This document shows, one piece after another, positions 33,449 to 42,588 of a stretch of DNA of 64,000 bases (its first letter is position 1; each line of letters starts with the position of its first letter). Source of the DNA: Cryobacterium mannosilyticum (lineage in GTDB: Bacteria; Actinomycetota; Actinomycetes; Actinomycetales; Microbacteriaceae); the NCBI RefSeq assembly GCF_004402705.1, contig NZ_SOFM01000035.1, positions 71,330-135,329 of the forward strand, read 5' to 3'. The notes under the pieces were generated by a model. That model worked only from the letters and a program-made list of their open reading frames with translations. It did no database searches and was not told the DNA's origin. Position numbers and translations under genes: made by a program.

Positions 33449-34123
33449 ATGAAGATCTTGGTCGTGGAAGACGATGACCAGATGGGCGAGCTCATCCAGC
33501 GCGGCCTGCACGCCGAGGGCTACGAGATCGTCCGGGCCGGCAACGGTATGGACGCGCTGATCGCGATCAATAACGACGATTTCGCCCTCGCCGCGATCGA
33601 CGTGATGCTGCCGGGGATGAGCGGTTTCGAGATCTGCCGGCGCATCCGAGACTCGGGCAACACGATGCCCGTGCTGCTGATCACGGCCAGGGACACCGTG
33701 GAGGATCGGGTGTTCGGCCTGGACAGCGGCGCCGACGACTACCTGACCAAACCGTTCGCCTTCGCCGAGCTCACCGCACGGGTTCGCGCCATGCTGCGCC
33801 GGCATTCGATGGGAACCCCGGCGAGCCTCGAGCTCGGCCGCCTGGCCATCGACTCCCGCGACCTCAAGGTGACCGTGGCCGGCCGCATCGTCTCGCTGAG
33901 CCCCAAGGAGGTCGCCCTGCTTCGCCTGCTTTGCAGCCACGCGGGTGAGACGGTCGACCGGACGACGATCCTCGAGGAGATCTGGAACGGCACGGAGCAC
34001 ATCGATCCGAACATCGTCGACCAGTACATCAGCTACCTGCGGCGCAAGATCGACTCCGACGCCGCGGGCATCCGCATCGTCACCGTGCGTGGCGCCGGCT
34101 ATGCGGTCGAGTTGACCCCGTGA
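33449..34123 (+). CDS. OmpR/PhoB-family response regulator
   Basis: This two-component output protein has 224 residues. The receiver domain has the acidic pocket VVEDDD, phospho-acceptor Asp51 (AAIDVMLPG), Thr in LITAR and Lys in DDYLTKPFAF. The C-terminal winged helix contains LSPKEVALLRLLCSHAGETVDRTTILEEIW and VDQYISYLRRKID. AAAGG precedes the ATG. The sensor kinase gene starts 13 bases after its stop, so they form an operon. The regulon is unknown. The downstream GT39/ppm genes are candidates only by position. Confidence 0.93.
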   Translation: MKILVVEDDDQMGELIQRGLHAEGYEIVRAGNGMDALIAINNDDFALAAIDVMLPGMSGFEICRRIRDSGNTMPVLLITARDTVEDRVFGLDSGADDYLTKPFAFAELTARVRAMLRRHSMGTPASLELGRLAIDSRDLKVTVAGRIVSLSPKEVALLRLLCSHAGETVDRTTILEEIWNGTEHIDPNIVDQYISYLRRKIDSDAAGIRIVTVRGAGYAVELTP

Positions 34124-34136
34124 CGGACGCCTCGAC

Positions 34137-35504
34137 ATGAAACTGCCCGGCCTGTCGATCAGGGGCCGCATCAGCATCGGCAGCGTGCTCGTCGCCGCGG
34201 TGCTGTTCAGCTCCGCCGCGTTCTTCTTCCGCCTCGAGGTGCAGTCGATCCTGATCGACACGACGGAGACGCTCCTGCGCAACGACGCGGCGCCTCTCGT
34301 GGCCGACCTGGTCCGCAACCCGACCGAGCCGATCGACGCGCCGACGGAGGGCCAGCTCATCGCCGTGATCGATCCCGGCGGGGAACTGCACAGGTCCTCC
34401 CTCCCCCGGAGCCTGAACAACAGGCTTGATGACCTGGCGGAGATCGGCGAGCATCCGCAGACCGTCGACACCGGCAACACCCGCTACCTGGTCGCCTCGA
34501 CGATCGCGGTCACCGACACCGGCAACTGGGTGATCGTCACCGCTCGCAATGAGGAGGCACTGTCGTTGCTGCTCGACGAGCTGACCCGGGTGCTGACGAT
34601 CGGCACGATCGTGCTCACCGTCGGCTTCGGCCTGGCCTCCTGGTTGCTGACCGGCGCCGCGCTGCGGCCGGTGAACCGTCTCCGCGCCGAGGCGGAGAGC
34701 CTGAGCACGGCTGGGGCGTCGGCCCATTTGCTCGTGCCCGCCGGAAACGACGAGGTCAGCCGGCTCGCGATCACGCTCAACGACTTCATCGGGCGTCTCC
34801 GGCGCGGCGTCGATCGCGAGAAGCAGGTGGTGTCGGATGCCAGCCACGAGCTCCGCACCCCCCTGGCCGTGCTGAAGTCGCAACTCGAGCTCGCCCGCCT
34901 CAATTCCGGAGACGCGCCGGCCCTCGAGCAGGACATCGCCGACGCATCCGTCACCGTCGACCGGCTGGCCCGGCTTGCCACCAACCTGCTCGAACTGTCC
35001 AAGCTGGAAGGGCAGCAGCCGCCGCCTGAGACTACCTGGAACGGCATCGTCGCCGAGATCTCCGCGTCGGTGGACCGCGCCCGGGTGGTGCGCGACGGCG
35101 CGGATCTCGACGTCGACTACCAGGTCGACGGCGAGGATGCCGATGGCCGCTACGCCGTCTCTCCGACAAACGTGGGCCAGCTCGTCGACAACCTCGTCTC
35201 CAATTCGATCAGTGCCATGCATGGACGGGGCGAGATCATGGTGACCCTGCACCGGGCCGGGACCGAGGCCGTGATGACCGTGCTGGACACTGGGCCGGGG
35301 ATGCCGGACGGATTCATCCCGGTGGCCTTCGACCGGTTCTCCCGGCCGGAGCATTCACGGGCGGGTGGCGGCACCGGGTCAGGTCTGGGACTGGCCATCG
35401 TGCACGCCATCGTCGATCGCGCCGGTGGGAGGATCTCGCTCCGGAACACCGGCGGCGGGCTTGCCGTGGAGGTCAGGCTGCCGCGCCGCACCGGCGCGTC
35501 CTGA
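34137..35504 (+). CDS. Membrane sensor histidine kinase
   Basis: This 455-residue partner of the response regulator has two membrane helices (about 12-32 and 150-172) enclosing an extracytoplasmic sensing loop, then a HAMP linker, and an H-box with His237 (SDASHELRTPLAVLK). The HATPase domain has NLVSNSISAM (N box), DTGPGMP (G1), FDRFSRPEHS (F box) and GTGSGLGLAIV (G2). The loop is acidic and lacks a known sensor domain. It is cotranscribed with the regulator upstream. Confidence 0.93.
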   Translation: MKLPGLSIRGRISIGSVLVAAVLFSSAAFFFRLEVQSILIDTTETLLRNDAAPLVADLVRNPTEPIDAPTEGQLIAVIDPGGELHRSSLPRSLNNRLDDLAEIGEHPQTVDTGNTRYLVASTIAVTDTGNWVIVTARNEEALSLLLDELTRVLTIGTIVLTVGFGLASWLLTGAALRPVNRLRAEAESLSTAGASAHLLVPAGNDEVSRLAITLNDFIGRLRRGVDREKQVVSDASHELRTPLAVLKSQLELARLNSGDAPALEQDIADASVTVDRLARLATNLLELSKLEGQQPPPETTWNGIVAEISASVDRARVVRDGADLDVDYQVDGEDADGRYAVSPTNVGQLVDNLVSNSISAMHGRGEIMVTLHRAGTEAVMTVLDTGPGMPDGFIPVAFDRFSRPEHSRAGGGTGSGLGLAIVHAIVDRAGGRISLRNTGGGLAVEVRLPRRTGAS

Positions 35505-35573
35505 CTGACCGGGCAACCTGAGAGCCTTCGCAGGCTGCCGTCCGGCCCTCGGGGTAAACGTTAACCCGGGTGT

Positions 35574-35579
35574 CATAAC
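35574..35579 (+). promoter_or_regulatory. -10 box before the GT39 gene
   Basis: CATAAC ends 8 nt before the GTG at 35588. No ribosome site is present, so the message would have at most a 1-2 nt leader. Confidence 0.4.
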
Positions 35580-35587
35580 GTGTTGGT

Positions 35588-37129
35588 GTGTCTTCCCTCT
35601 CCGCGCTCCCGCTCACCGAGGCTCAGCCAGAGCCCCGGCCGCTGCCCGCGCGCGGTCCGCTGCTGCCCGCCGCGCTGCTGGGCCTGCTCGGAATCCTCGT
35701 GTCGGCCTTCGGGTCGTGGCAGCCGTCGTACTGGGGCGATGAGGCGGCGAGCGTCATGTCGGCGGAGCGGTCCCTTTCGTCGCTGTTCAGGATGCTGGGA
35801 AATGTGGACGCGGTCCACGGTGCCTACTACCTGATCCTGCACTTCTGGATCCAGGCCTTCGGCGCAACCGAGTTCTCGACCAGGCTGCCCAGCGCCATCG
35901 CCATCGGGGTGGCCACCGCGGGCACCTACCTCCTCGCGCGCCGACTGACCGGCACCACGGTGGCGACGATATCCGCGCTCGTCTTCGTCGTGCTCCCCCG
36001 GGTCACCTACATGGGAGCCGAGGCTCGCTCGACCGCCATGGCGACGGCCATCGCGGTCTGGCTGGTGGTGTTGCTCGAGCACATCGTGCGCCACCCGCCG
36101 ACCGGCCGCCTCGCCCGCGCCGGGGTCTGGGCCGGCTACTCCGCGCTCCTCGCCGCCGGGATCTATATGTTCCTCTACGTTGTGCTGCTCATCCCGGTGC
36201 TCGCGCTCGCAGTATTCCTGCTGGCACCGCGGGACGCCCGGCGGATGGCGACCTTCCGAGCCTGGGCGGTGTCCAGCGTCGCCGGCCTGCTGCTTGCCCT
36301 GCCGGTCATGCTCGCCAGTGTGCACCAGCGCGAGCAGATCGCCTTCATCGGCCGCCGCCCGCAGATCGCGGTGCTGGACGCCGCCGTGCAACAGTGGTTC
36401 GGGAACGCCCCCCTGGCGGTCGTCGCCTGGGCCCTGGTCGGCGCGGCCGTCGTGACCGTCTTCGTGCTCCGCGGCCGTCGGGCCGACACCCGCGCGACGA
36501 AGCATGCCCTCGCCATCGCCTTGGCCTGGATGCTCTTCCCGAGCGCCGTGCTCCTCGTCGGCACACACTTCGTGACCCCCATGTACTCCCTGCGCTACCT
36601 GTCGATCTGCACCCCCGCCGCTGCCATCGCGGTGGGAATCGGAATCGCCTGGCTCAAGCCGCGCTGGGCGCAGGCGTCGGTCCTGCTGTTGATCGTGTCG
36701 CTCATGCTGCCGGTCTACCAGGCCCAGCGCGGCCAATACGGGAAGAACTTCGGCAGCGACTGGCGCCAGGCAGCGGACATCGTGCAGGCCGGTGCGAGGC
36801 CCGGCGACGCCGTCGTCTTCGACGACAGCGTGCGGCCTTCCCGCAAGCCCCGCCTCGCCCTGCACCTCTACCCCGCGGCGTTCCAGGGGATGCGGGACGT
36901 GACCCTCACCCGTTCCTACGACTCGACCGGCCACCTGTGGGACCAGACCGCCCCGCTGGCCGCCGTCGGTGATCGCCTCACCGGCACGAACACGGTGTGG
37001 GTGCTTCAATACAAGGGCAGCCAGGAATTCACGTCCGGAGACGATATCCGCACACTGCAGCAGCTCGGATTCACGGTCACCGGGTCGACGACCGTCAACC
37101 GCACCATCATCATCGAACTGACAAGGTAG
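35588..37129 (+). CDS. GT39-type (ArnT/PMT-like) membrane glycosyltransferase
   Basis: This is a polytopic protein of 513 residues with about ten to twelve helices. The first extracytoplasmic loop carries the acidic GT-C motif SYWGDEAASV, followed by HGAYYLILHFWIQAFGATEFSTRLPSAIA, typical of family 39 enzymes. These use a polyprenyl-phosphate sugar as donor. It lies 4 bases before a polyprenol-phosphomannose synthase gene, which supports a mannosyl donor. Acceptors could be proteins or envelope glycolipids. The C-terminal 140 residues form an extracytoplasmic domain. Confidence 0.85.
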   Translation: MSSLSALPLTEAQPEPRPLPARGPLLPAALLGLLGILVSAFGSWQPSYWGDEAASVMSAERSLSSLFRMLGNVDAVHGAYYLILHFWIQAFGATEFSTRLPSAIAIGVATAGTYLLARRLTGTTVATISALVFVVLPRVTYMGAEARSTAMATAIAVWLVVLLEHIVRHPPTGRLARAGVWAGYSALLAAGIYMFLYVVLLIPVLALAVFLLAPRDARRMATFRAWAVSSVAGLLLALPVMLASVHQREQIAFIGRRPQIAVLDAAVQQWFGNAPLAVVAWALVGAAVVTVFVLRGRRADTRATKHALAIALAWMLFPSAVLLVGTHFVTPMYSLRYLSICTPAAAIAVGIGIAWLKPRWAQASVLLLIVSLMLPVYQAQRGQYGKNFGSDWRQAADIVQAGARPGDAVVFDDSVRPSRKPRLALHLYPAAFQGMRDVTLTRSYDSTGHLWDQTAPLAAVGDRLTGTNTVWVLQYKGSQEFTSGDDIRTLQQLGFTVTGSTTVNRTIIIELTR

Positions 37130-37133
37130 CTTC

Positions 37134-37889
37134 ATGGCACAGACTCTGGTCATCATCCCGACCTACAATGAGCGCGACAACCTCGGCCCGATCGTCGGCC
37201 GCGTGCGCGCCAGCGTGCCGGATGCCGACGTGCTGGTCGTCGACGATTCGTCGCCGGACGGCACGGGCGCCCTGGCCGACGGACTAGCGGCCTCGGACGC
37301 CGCGGTGCACGTGCTGCACCGCACCAGCAAGGACGGCCTCGGCGCCGCCTACCTCGAGGCGTTCTCCTGGGCCCTCTCCCGCGGCTACGACCGGCTCGTG
37401 CAGCTCGACGCCGACGGCTCGCACCTCCCTGAGCAGCTCCCCGCCCTGCTCGACGCAGCCGATTCGGCCGACGTCGTGATGGGGTCGCGCTGGATCCCCG
37501 GCGGCGAGGTGAAGAACTGGCCGTGGCACCGTCGGGTGCTCTCCCGCGGCGGCTCGATCTACTCCAGGCTGCTCCTGCGGCTGCAGGAGCGGGATGTGAC
37601 CGGGGGCTACCGGGTCTACACCGCAAACGCGCTGGAGCGGATGAGGCTCTCGAGCGTCGAAAGCCTGGGCTACTGCTTCCAGATCGACATGCTGCTTCAC
37701 GCCGTTCGCGCCGGACTCCGGGTGGTCGAAGTGCCGATCACGTTCGTGGAGCGCACCCGCGGCTCCTCGAAAATGAGCGGCGGAATCGTGATCGAGGCAA
37801 TGGCCCGGGTCACGATCTGGGGCCTGACCGGCAAGGGAGCGCGCCGGGTGAGGGCGTTGGAGCCTGCGGCGGCATCCGATCGAGTCTGA
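37134..37889 (+). CDS. Polyprenol monophosphomannose synthase
   Basis: This 251-residue GT2 enzyme makes polyprenyl-phosphate-mannose from GDP-mannose, the donor for extracytoplasmic mannosylation. Motifs are IIPTYNERDNLGPIV, VDDSSPDGTG, the metal-binding QLDADGSHLPEQLP and the conserved DVTGGYRVY and FVERTRGSSKMSGGI near the C-terminus. It lacks a membrane domain, like the catalytic D2 part of mycobacterial Ppm1. It follows the GT39 gene by 4 bases, which fits a donor-transferase operon. Confidence 0.93.
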   Translation: MAQTLVIIPTYNERDNLGPIVGRVRASVPDADVLVVDDSSPDGTGALADGLAASDAAVHVLHRTSKDGLGAAYLEAFSWALSRGYDRLVQLDADGSHLPEQLPALLDAADSADVVMGSRWIPGGEVKNWPWHRRVLSRGGSIYSRLLLRLQERDVTGGYRVYTANALERMRLSSVESLGYCFQIDMLLHAVRAGLRVVEVPITFVERTRGSSKMSGGIVIEAMARVTIWGLTGKGARRVRALEPAAASDRV

Positions 37890-37904
37890 CCTGCCATTCC
37901 GAAG

Positions 37905-37933
37905 TTGTGAGTTCGGGTCATTCTGACTATATG
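37905..37933 (+). promoter_or_regulatory. Promoter of the nrtR-nad operon
   Basis: TTGTGA (-35, 37905-37910) and TATATG (-10, 37928-37933) are separated by 17 bp. A GTCA-N3-TGAC palindrome fills the spacer, so bound repressor would block RNA polymerase. Confidence 0.6.
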
Positions 37934-37962
37934 ATGGTGCCACCAGTTAGAGTCACAGTGAC
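37917..37962. promoter_or_regulatory. Two GTCA-N3-TGAC palindromes, candidate NrtR operators
   Basis: GTCATTCTGAC (37917-37927) lies between -35 and -10, and GTCACAGTGAC (37952-37962) lies just past the expected transcription start. Their centres are 35 bp apart. Both share the GTCA/TGAC half-sites and precede the gene for the NAD regulator itself, so autoregulation by NrtR is likely. Confidence 0.6.
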
Positions 37963-37984
37963 CTTTACTTAGTGGATACCGCAG

Positions 37985-38677
37985 ATGACCGCACCAGCAC
38001 AGGCGACACTCGCCGTCTCGACGGTCATCTTCGCGCTTCGTTCCGACACGGAGTCCGACTTCAAGACCCTCTGGCTTCCGCTCGTGCGCCGCACCCGGGA
38101 GCCGTTCCTCGGCCAGTGGGCGCTTCCGGGCGGGAGCCTTCCGGCCGACGAGGAACTCGCGACGGCGGCCGCACGCACCCTCCGGGAGACCACCGGCCTG
38201 GCGCCCAAGTACCTGGAGCAGCTCTACACCTTCGGTGACCCCGGCCGCTCCCCCGGCACCCGCGTTGTTTCCGTGGTCTACTGGGCGCTCGTCGAGTCAG
38301 GGGAGGCGGCGCTCGCCGTGGACGGCGACAACGTGCAGTGGTTCCCGGCCGACCGGCTCCCCGAGCTCGCCTTCGACCACAACCGGATCGTCGAGTACGC
38401 GTTGTGGCGGCTCCGCACGAAGGTCGAGTACTCCCGGATCGCCCACGCCTTCCTCGGCGAGACCTTCACCCTGGCCCAGCTCCGGGATGTGCACGAGGCC
38501 GTGCTGCAGAAGGCCCTCGACCCGGCCAACTTCCGCCGAACGGTCGAGTCCTCCGGCACCGTCGTTGACACCGGGGAGCGCGTGGCCGGCGCCCGGCACC
38601 GTCCACCCCGCCTCTACCGATACAACGATTCCGTGCGGGCCGTCGACCTGGGCCCGCTGGGTCCGTCGATCGGCTGA
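37985..38677 (+). CDS. nrtR: NrtR, Nudix-related repressor of NAD biosynthesis
   Basis: This 230-residue regulator has an N-terminal Nudix-like domain that senses ADP-ribose-type NAD metabolites and a C-terminal winged helix-turn-helix (FTLAQLRDVHEAVLQKALDPANFRR). The Nudix box reads GGSLPADEELATAAARTLRET. The usual REUxEE core is changed to RTLRET, so hydrolysis is probably lost, as in other NrtR proteins. The gene heads an operon with nadA, nadB, nadC and a cysteine desulfurase, and has two matching palindromes in its promoter. Confidence 0.9.
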   Translation: MTAPAQATLAVSTVIFALRSDTESDFKTLWLPLVRRTREPFLGQWALPGGSLPADEELATAAARTLRETTGLAPKYLEQLYTFGDPGRSPGTRVVSVVYWALVESGEAALAVDGDNVQWFPADRLPELAFDHNRIVEYALWRLRTKVEYSRIAHAFLGETFTLAQLRDVHEAVLQKALDPANFRRTVESSGTVVDTGERVAGARHRPPRLYRYNDSVRAVDLGPLGPSIG

Positions 38678-38738
38678 CCCGGATGCCCGGCCCCCTGATT
38701 TGCCGCTTTGGCTTTTCTGACCATCGAGGAGTAACCGT

Positions 38739-40055
38739 ATGACCATCGCATCCGTTGACCAGGCCATCCAGCTGATCAGCACCGGAGCCGCCACGGGCAG
38801 CACCTGCAGCCCCGAGCTCGCCGCCGGGCCGTGGGAGTTCGACGCCGGAACACCGGGCTACGGTCCGGGCTCGTCCATGGGCGACGTGATCCCGACCGGA
38901 TCGCCACGGCAGGGGGCGCTGCCGGAGACCTACCGGGTGGCGTCGCCGGAGGAACTGGCCGACCGCATCCGCGCCGCGAAGAAGACCCTCGGCGACCGGG
39001 TGGTCGTCCTGGGCCATTTCTACCAGCGGGACGAGGTGCTCCAGCACGCCGATTTCGTCGGTGACTCGTTCCAGCTGGCCCAGGCCACGAAGAGCCGGCC
39101 CGACGCGGAGGCCATCGTCTTCTGCGGCGTGCACTTCATGGCCGAGACCGCCGACCTGCTCTCCACCCCGGCCCAGGCCGTCATCCTGCCCAACCTGGCC
39201 GCGGGCTGCTCGATGGCGGACATGGCCGACATCGACTCGGTCACCGACTGCTGGGAACAGCTCGAGGAGCAGTACGGTACGGCCCCGGATGCCGACGGCC
39301 GGGTGCCCGTCATCCCGGTCACCTACATGAACTCCTCGGCGGCGCTCAAGGCGTTCTGCGGCGCGCACGGTGGCATCGTCTGCACCTCGTCGAACGCGGA
39401 GACCGTGCTCGAGTGGGCGTTCGAACGCGGCCGGCGGGTGCTGTTCTTTCCCGACCAGCACCTCGGCCGCAACACGGCCAAAGCCATGGGTGTGCCGCTC
39501 GACCGGATGCCGATGTGGAACCCGCGCAAACTGCGGGGCGGCAACACGCCGGCCGAACTCGACGCCGCTCAGGTCGTGCTCTGGCACGGTTTCTGCAGCG
39601 TGCACAAGCGCTTCACCGTGGACCAGATCGACACCGCCCGCCGGGAGCACGCCGGCGTGCGGGTGATCGTGCACCCGGAGTGCCCAATGGCGGTCGTCGA
39701 CGCCGCGGACGAATACGGCTCCACCGACTACATCACCAAGGCCATCGAGGCGGCTCCCGCAGGGTCGACGTTCGCCATCGGCACGGAAATCAACCTGGTG
39801 CAGCGCCTCGCGGCCCAGCATCCGGAACACACGATCTTCTGCCTCGACCCGGTGATCTGCCCGTGCTCGACGATGTACCGCATCCACGCCGGCTACCTGG
39901 CCTGGGTGCTCGAGGGTCTGGTCGGCACCGTCGACCGGCCGCCCGTCGTGCTCAACCGGATCCGCGTGTCGGACGACGTCGCGGCGCCCGCCCGCACCGC
40001 CCTCGAACGGATGCTCGCGGCCCGGCCGCCCGCACCGGCCCGCCAGGACGCCTGA
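38739..40055 (+). CDS. nadA: Quinolinate synthase
   Basis: This 4Fe-4S enzyme of 438 residues condenses iminoaspartate with dihydroxyacetone phosphate to quinolinate. Cluster cysteines are seen in NLAAGCSMADMADI, VHPECPMAVVD and DPVICPCSTMYRI. VVLGHFYQRDEVLQHADFVGDSFQLA marks the first domain. It belongs to the longer actinobacterial type with an N-terminal extension of about 85 residues. GAGGAG precedes the ATG. It is 61 bp after nrtR and 1 base before nadB. Confidence 0.95.
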   Translation: MTIASVDQAIQLISTGAATGSTCSPELAAGPWEFDAGTPGYGPGSSMGDVIPTGSPRQGALPETYRVASPEELADRIRAAKKTLGDRVVVLGHFYQRDEVLQHADFVGDSFQLAQATKSRPDAEAIVFCGVHFMAETADLLSTPAQAVILPNLAAGCSMADMADIDSVTDCWEQLEEQYGTAPDADGRVPVIPVTYMNSSAALKAFCGAHGGIVCTSSNAETVLEWAFERGRRVLFFPDQHLGRNTAKAMGVPLDRMPMWNPRKLRGGNTPAELDAAQVVLWHGFCSVHKRFTVDQIDTARREHAGVRVIVHPECPMAVVDAADEYGSTDYITKAIEAAPAGSTFAIGTEINLVQRLAAQHPEHTIFCLDPVICPCSTMYRIHAGYLAWVLEGLVGTVDRPPVVLNRIRVSDDVAAPARTALERMLAARPPAPARQDA

Positions 40056-40056
40056 A

Positions 40057-41730
40057 ATGGCCGACATCCTCGTCATCGGCAGCGGCCTGGCCGGACTGAT
40101 CGCCGCCATCCGGGCGACCGACGCCGGCCACACTGTCACCCTGGTGACCAAGGCGGCCCTGCCGGACAGCAACACCCGGTACGCCCAGGGTGGCATCGCC
40201 GCGGCGATGTTCCCCGACGACTCGGTGGAATCCCATATGGTCGACACCCTGCGGGCCGGGGCGGGCCTCTGCGATGCCGCCGCCGTCCGGGTGCTGTGCA
40301 CGGAGGGTCCCGCCCGGGTGCGGGACCTCATCCGCTTCGGCGTCGACTTCGACCGGGATGAATCCGGGGTCACCCGCGGACTCGAAGCCGCGCATTCGCG
40401 GTCGCGCGTGCTGCACGCCGGCGGCGACGCGACCGGCGCCGCCATCGAGTCCGCCCTGGTCGCCACCGTGCGGGAACGCGCGGAACGGGCCCGCACGCTC
40501 ACCCCGGGAATCGACGGCGCCGGGCCCCGCCTGCTCGTGCGCGAACACACCATGCTCGTCGACCTCGTCGTGGCGGGCGGCCGGGTGGGCGGCGCGATTC
40601 TGCTCGGCCCCGACGGCGAACTGCAGAGCCTCACCGCGGACTCGGTCATCCTCGCCACCGGCGGTGCGGGCTCACTCTACCCGCACACCACGAATCCGGC
40701 CCTGGCCACCGGCGACGGCGTGGCAGCGGCCTGGCGGGCCGGCGCGGCAGTCGCCGACCTGGAGTTCTACCAGTTCCACCCGACCGCCCTCGCGGTGCCC
40801 GGCACCCCCCTCGTCTCGGAGGCGGTGCGGGGCGAGGGCGCGGTGCTCCACAACGCGCTCGGCACCCGGTTCATGCTCGACGTGCACCCGGGCGCCGAAC
40901 TCGCTCCCCGCGACGTCGTCGCCCGAAGCATCGCCCATGAGATGGCCGGGCAGGACGGGGCTCCCGTGCTGCTGGACGCCACCGGGCTCGGCCGCGACCT
41001 GCTCGAACACCGGTTCCCGACCATCACCGCGGCCTGCCGCCAGGCCGGCCTGGACTGGGCCACCGAGCCGATCCCGGTCGCCCCGGCGGCCCACTACTGG
41101 ATGGGCGGCGTGCTCACCGATATCTGGGGCAGAACGAGCCTGCCCGGCCTCTACGCGGTCGGCGAGACGGCCCGCACCGGAGCGCACGGCGCGAACCGAC
41201 TGGCCTCGAACTCCCTCCTCGAGGCGGCCGTGTTCGCCGACCGGGCCGTGCGCGCGTTGGGGGTCTCCCCTGTCGACGGTGTGGACACCGCCGGGGACGC
41301 TGGAGCCGACGCCGTCCAGGGCACGTCAGACCCGCGGCCCGCGGCGGCCTTGAGCGGCCGATCGACGCTGCCGTTCGCCGACCGGGAGGGGATCCAGCGA
41401 GTCATGTGGCAGTACGCGGGCGTGCTCCGGAGCGGCGAGGGCCTCGCTGCCGCCGCCGCCACCCTGGCCGGCTGGAACCGACCGGCCACCGGCCCGGATG
41501 CCGACCCCCGCCTTGATATGCAGATCCAGGCATACGAAGATGCGAACCTCTTCGACCTCGCCCGGATCACCGTGGCGGCGGCACTCGGCCGGGAGGAATC
41601 CCGCGGCGCCCACTACCGCTCCGACTTCCCGGCCAGCCGGCCGGAGCTCGCCCATACCGTCGCCTTCAGCCGGGCGACGAAAGACACGACCGAAACGAAC
41701 ACCGAGGCCGAGGAGGCCATCGCATGCTGA
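40057..41730 (+). CDS. nadB: L-aspartate oxidase
   Basis: This flavoenzyme has 557 residues and oxidises L-aspartate to iminoaspartate for NadA. The FAD Rossmann motif is VIGSGLAGLIAAIRA at the N-terminus, followed by NTRYAQGGIAAAM, FYQFHPTAL and the capping region HYWMGGVLTDIWGRTSLPGLYAVGETARTG. The family helical C-terminal domain is present. The gene is tightly packed: one base after nadA, and its end overlaps nadC by 7 bases. Confidence 0.95.
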   Translation: MADILVIGSGLAGLIAAIRATDAGHTVTLVTKAALPDSNTRYAQGGIAAAMFPDDSVESHMVDTLRAGAGLCDAAAVRVLCTEGPARVRDLIRFGVDFDRDESGVTRGLEAAHSRSRVLHAGGDATGAAIESALVATVRERAERARTLTPGIDGAGPRLLVREHTMLVDLVVAGGRVGGAILLGPDGELQSLTADSVILATGGAGSLYPHTTNPALATGDGVAAAWRAGAAVADLEFYQFHPTALAVPGTPLVSEAVRGEGAVLHNALGTRFMLDVHPGAELAPRDVVARSIAHEMAGQDGAPVLLDATGLGRDLLEHRFPTITAACRQAGLDWATEPIPVAPAAHYWMGGVLTDIWGRTSLPGLYAVGETARTGAHGANRLASNSLLEAAVFADRAVRALGVSPVDGVDTAGDAGADAVQGTSDPRPAAALSGRSTLPFADREGIQRVMWQYAGVLRSGEGLAAAAATLAGWNRPATGPDADPRLDMQIQAYEDANLFDLARITVAAALGREESRGAHYRSDFPASRPELAHTVAFSRATKDTTETNTEAEEAIAC

Positions 41731-42581
41731 CCCTGACTGCCATCGACACCGTCGTGCGCGCCGCCCTGGACGAAGATGCCCCCTGGGGCGATGTGACCAG
41801 CGAGGTGCTCATCCCCGCCGACGCCGTGGCGACCGCCCAGCTCGTGGCGCGGGAGCCCGGCGTGTTCAGCGGCGGCCCGGTGTTCGCCTCGGCGTTCCGG
41901 CTGACCGACCAGCGCATCGACGTGCGCCTGTTCGTGGCGGACGGCGCCGCTTTCAAGCCGGGAGAGGTGCTCGCGGAGGCGTCCGGGCCCGCCCGTGGCA
42001 TCCTCCAGGCGGAGCGGATCGGATTGAACTTCGTGCAACGGATGAGCGGCATCGCCACGCTCACGGCACTCTATGTCGCCGAGACGGCCGGCACCCGCGC
42101 CCGGATCGTGGACACCAGGAAGACCACCCCCGGCCTGCGCGCGATCGAGCGCCACGCCGTGCGGAGCGGCGGCGGCCACAACCACCGCTTCAGCCTGTCC
42201 GACGCCGTGATGGCCAAGGACAACCACCTGGCCGTGCTCACCGCCGGCGGCCTCGGGCTCACCGAGGCGCTGCTCCAGGTGCGGGACCGCATTTCGCACA
42301 CCACGCACCTCGAGGTGGAGGTGGACCGGATCGACCAGATCGAGCCAGTGCTGGCCGCCGGCGTCGACACCATCATGCTCGACAACTTCACGCCGGAGCA
42401 CCTCGCGGAGGGCGTTCGACTGACCGCCGGCCGCGCCCTGGTCGAGGCCAGCGGCGGGGTCTCGCTGGCCACCGTGCGCGCCATCGCCGAGTCGGGGGTC
42501 GACATCATCTCGGTCGGGGCCTTGACCCACAGCGTGCGCTCACTCGACCTCGGCCTCGACATCGCGGTGCTCGAGGGCTGA
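41724..42581 (+). CDS. nadC: Nicotinate-nucleotide pyrophosphorylase (carboxylating)
   Basis: The enzyme converts quinolinate and PRPP to nicotinate mononucleotide, CO2 and pyrophosphate. It has 285 residues with the type II phosphoribosyltransferase motifs ARIVDTRKTTPGLRAIERHAVRSGGGHNHRF, MAKDNHL, HLEVEVD, DTIMLDNF and EASGGVSL. It overlaps nadB by 7 bases and lies 7 bases before the cysteine desulfurase gene, completing the de novo route to the same intermediate that pncB makes by salvage. Confidence 0.95.
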   Translation: MLTLTAIDTVVRAALDEDAPWGDVTSEVLIPADAVATAQLVAREPGVFSGGPVFASAFRLTDQRIDVRLFVADGAAFKPGEVLAEASGPARGILQAERIGLNFVQRMSGIATLTALYVAETAGTRARIVDTRKTTPGLRAIERHAVRSGGGHNHRFSLSDAVMAKDNHLAVLTAGGLGLTEALLQVRDRISHTTHLEVEVDRIDQIEPVLAAGVDTIMLDNFTPEHLAEGVRLTAGRALVEASGGVSLATVRAIAESGVDIISVGALTHSVRSLDLGLDIAVLEG

Positions 42582-42588
42582 GCCGCTG

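Noticed and set aside
38466..40658. 730-codon minus-strand open frame
   Set aside because: It covers nrtR, nadA and nadB on the opposite strand. The translated sequence is Arg/Pro/Gly-rich shadow text with no motifs.
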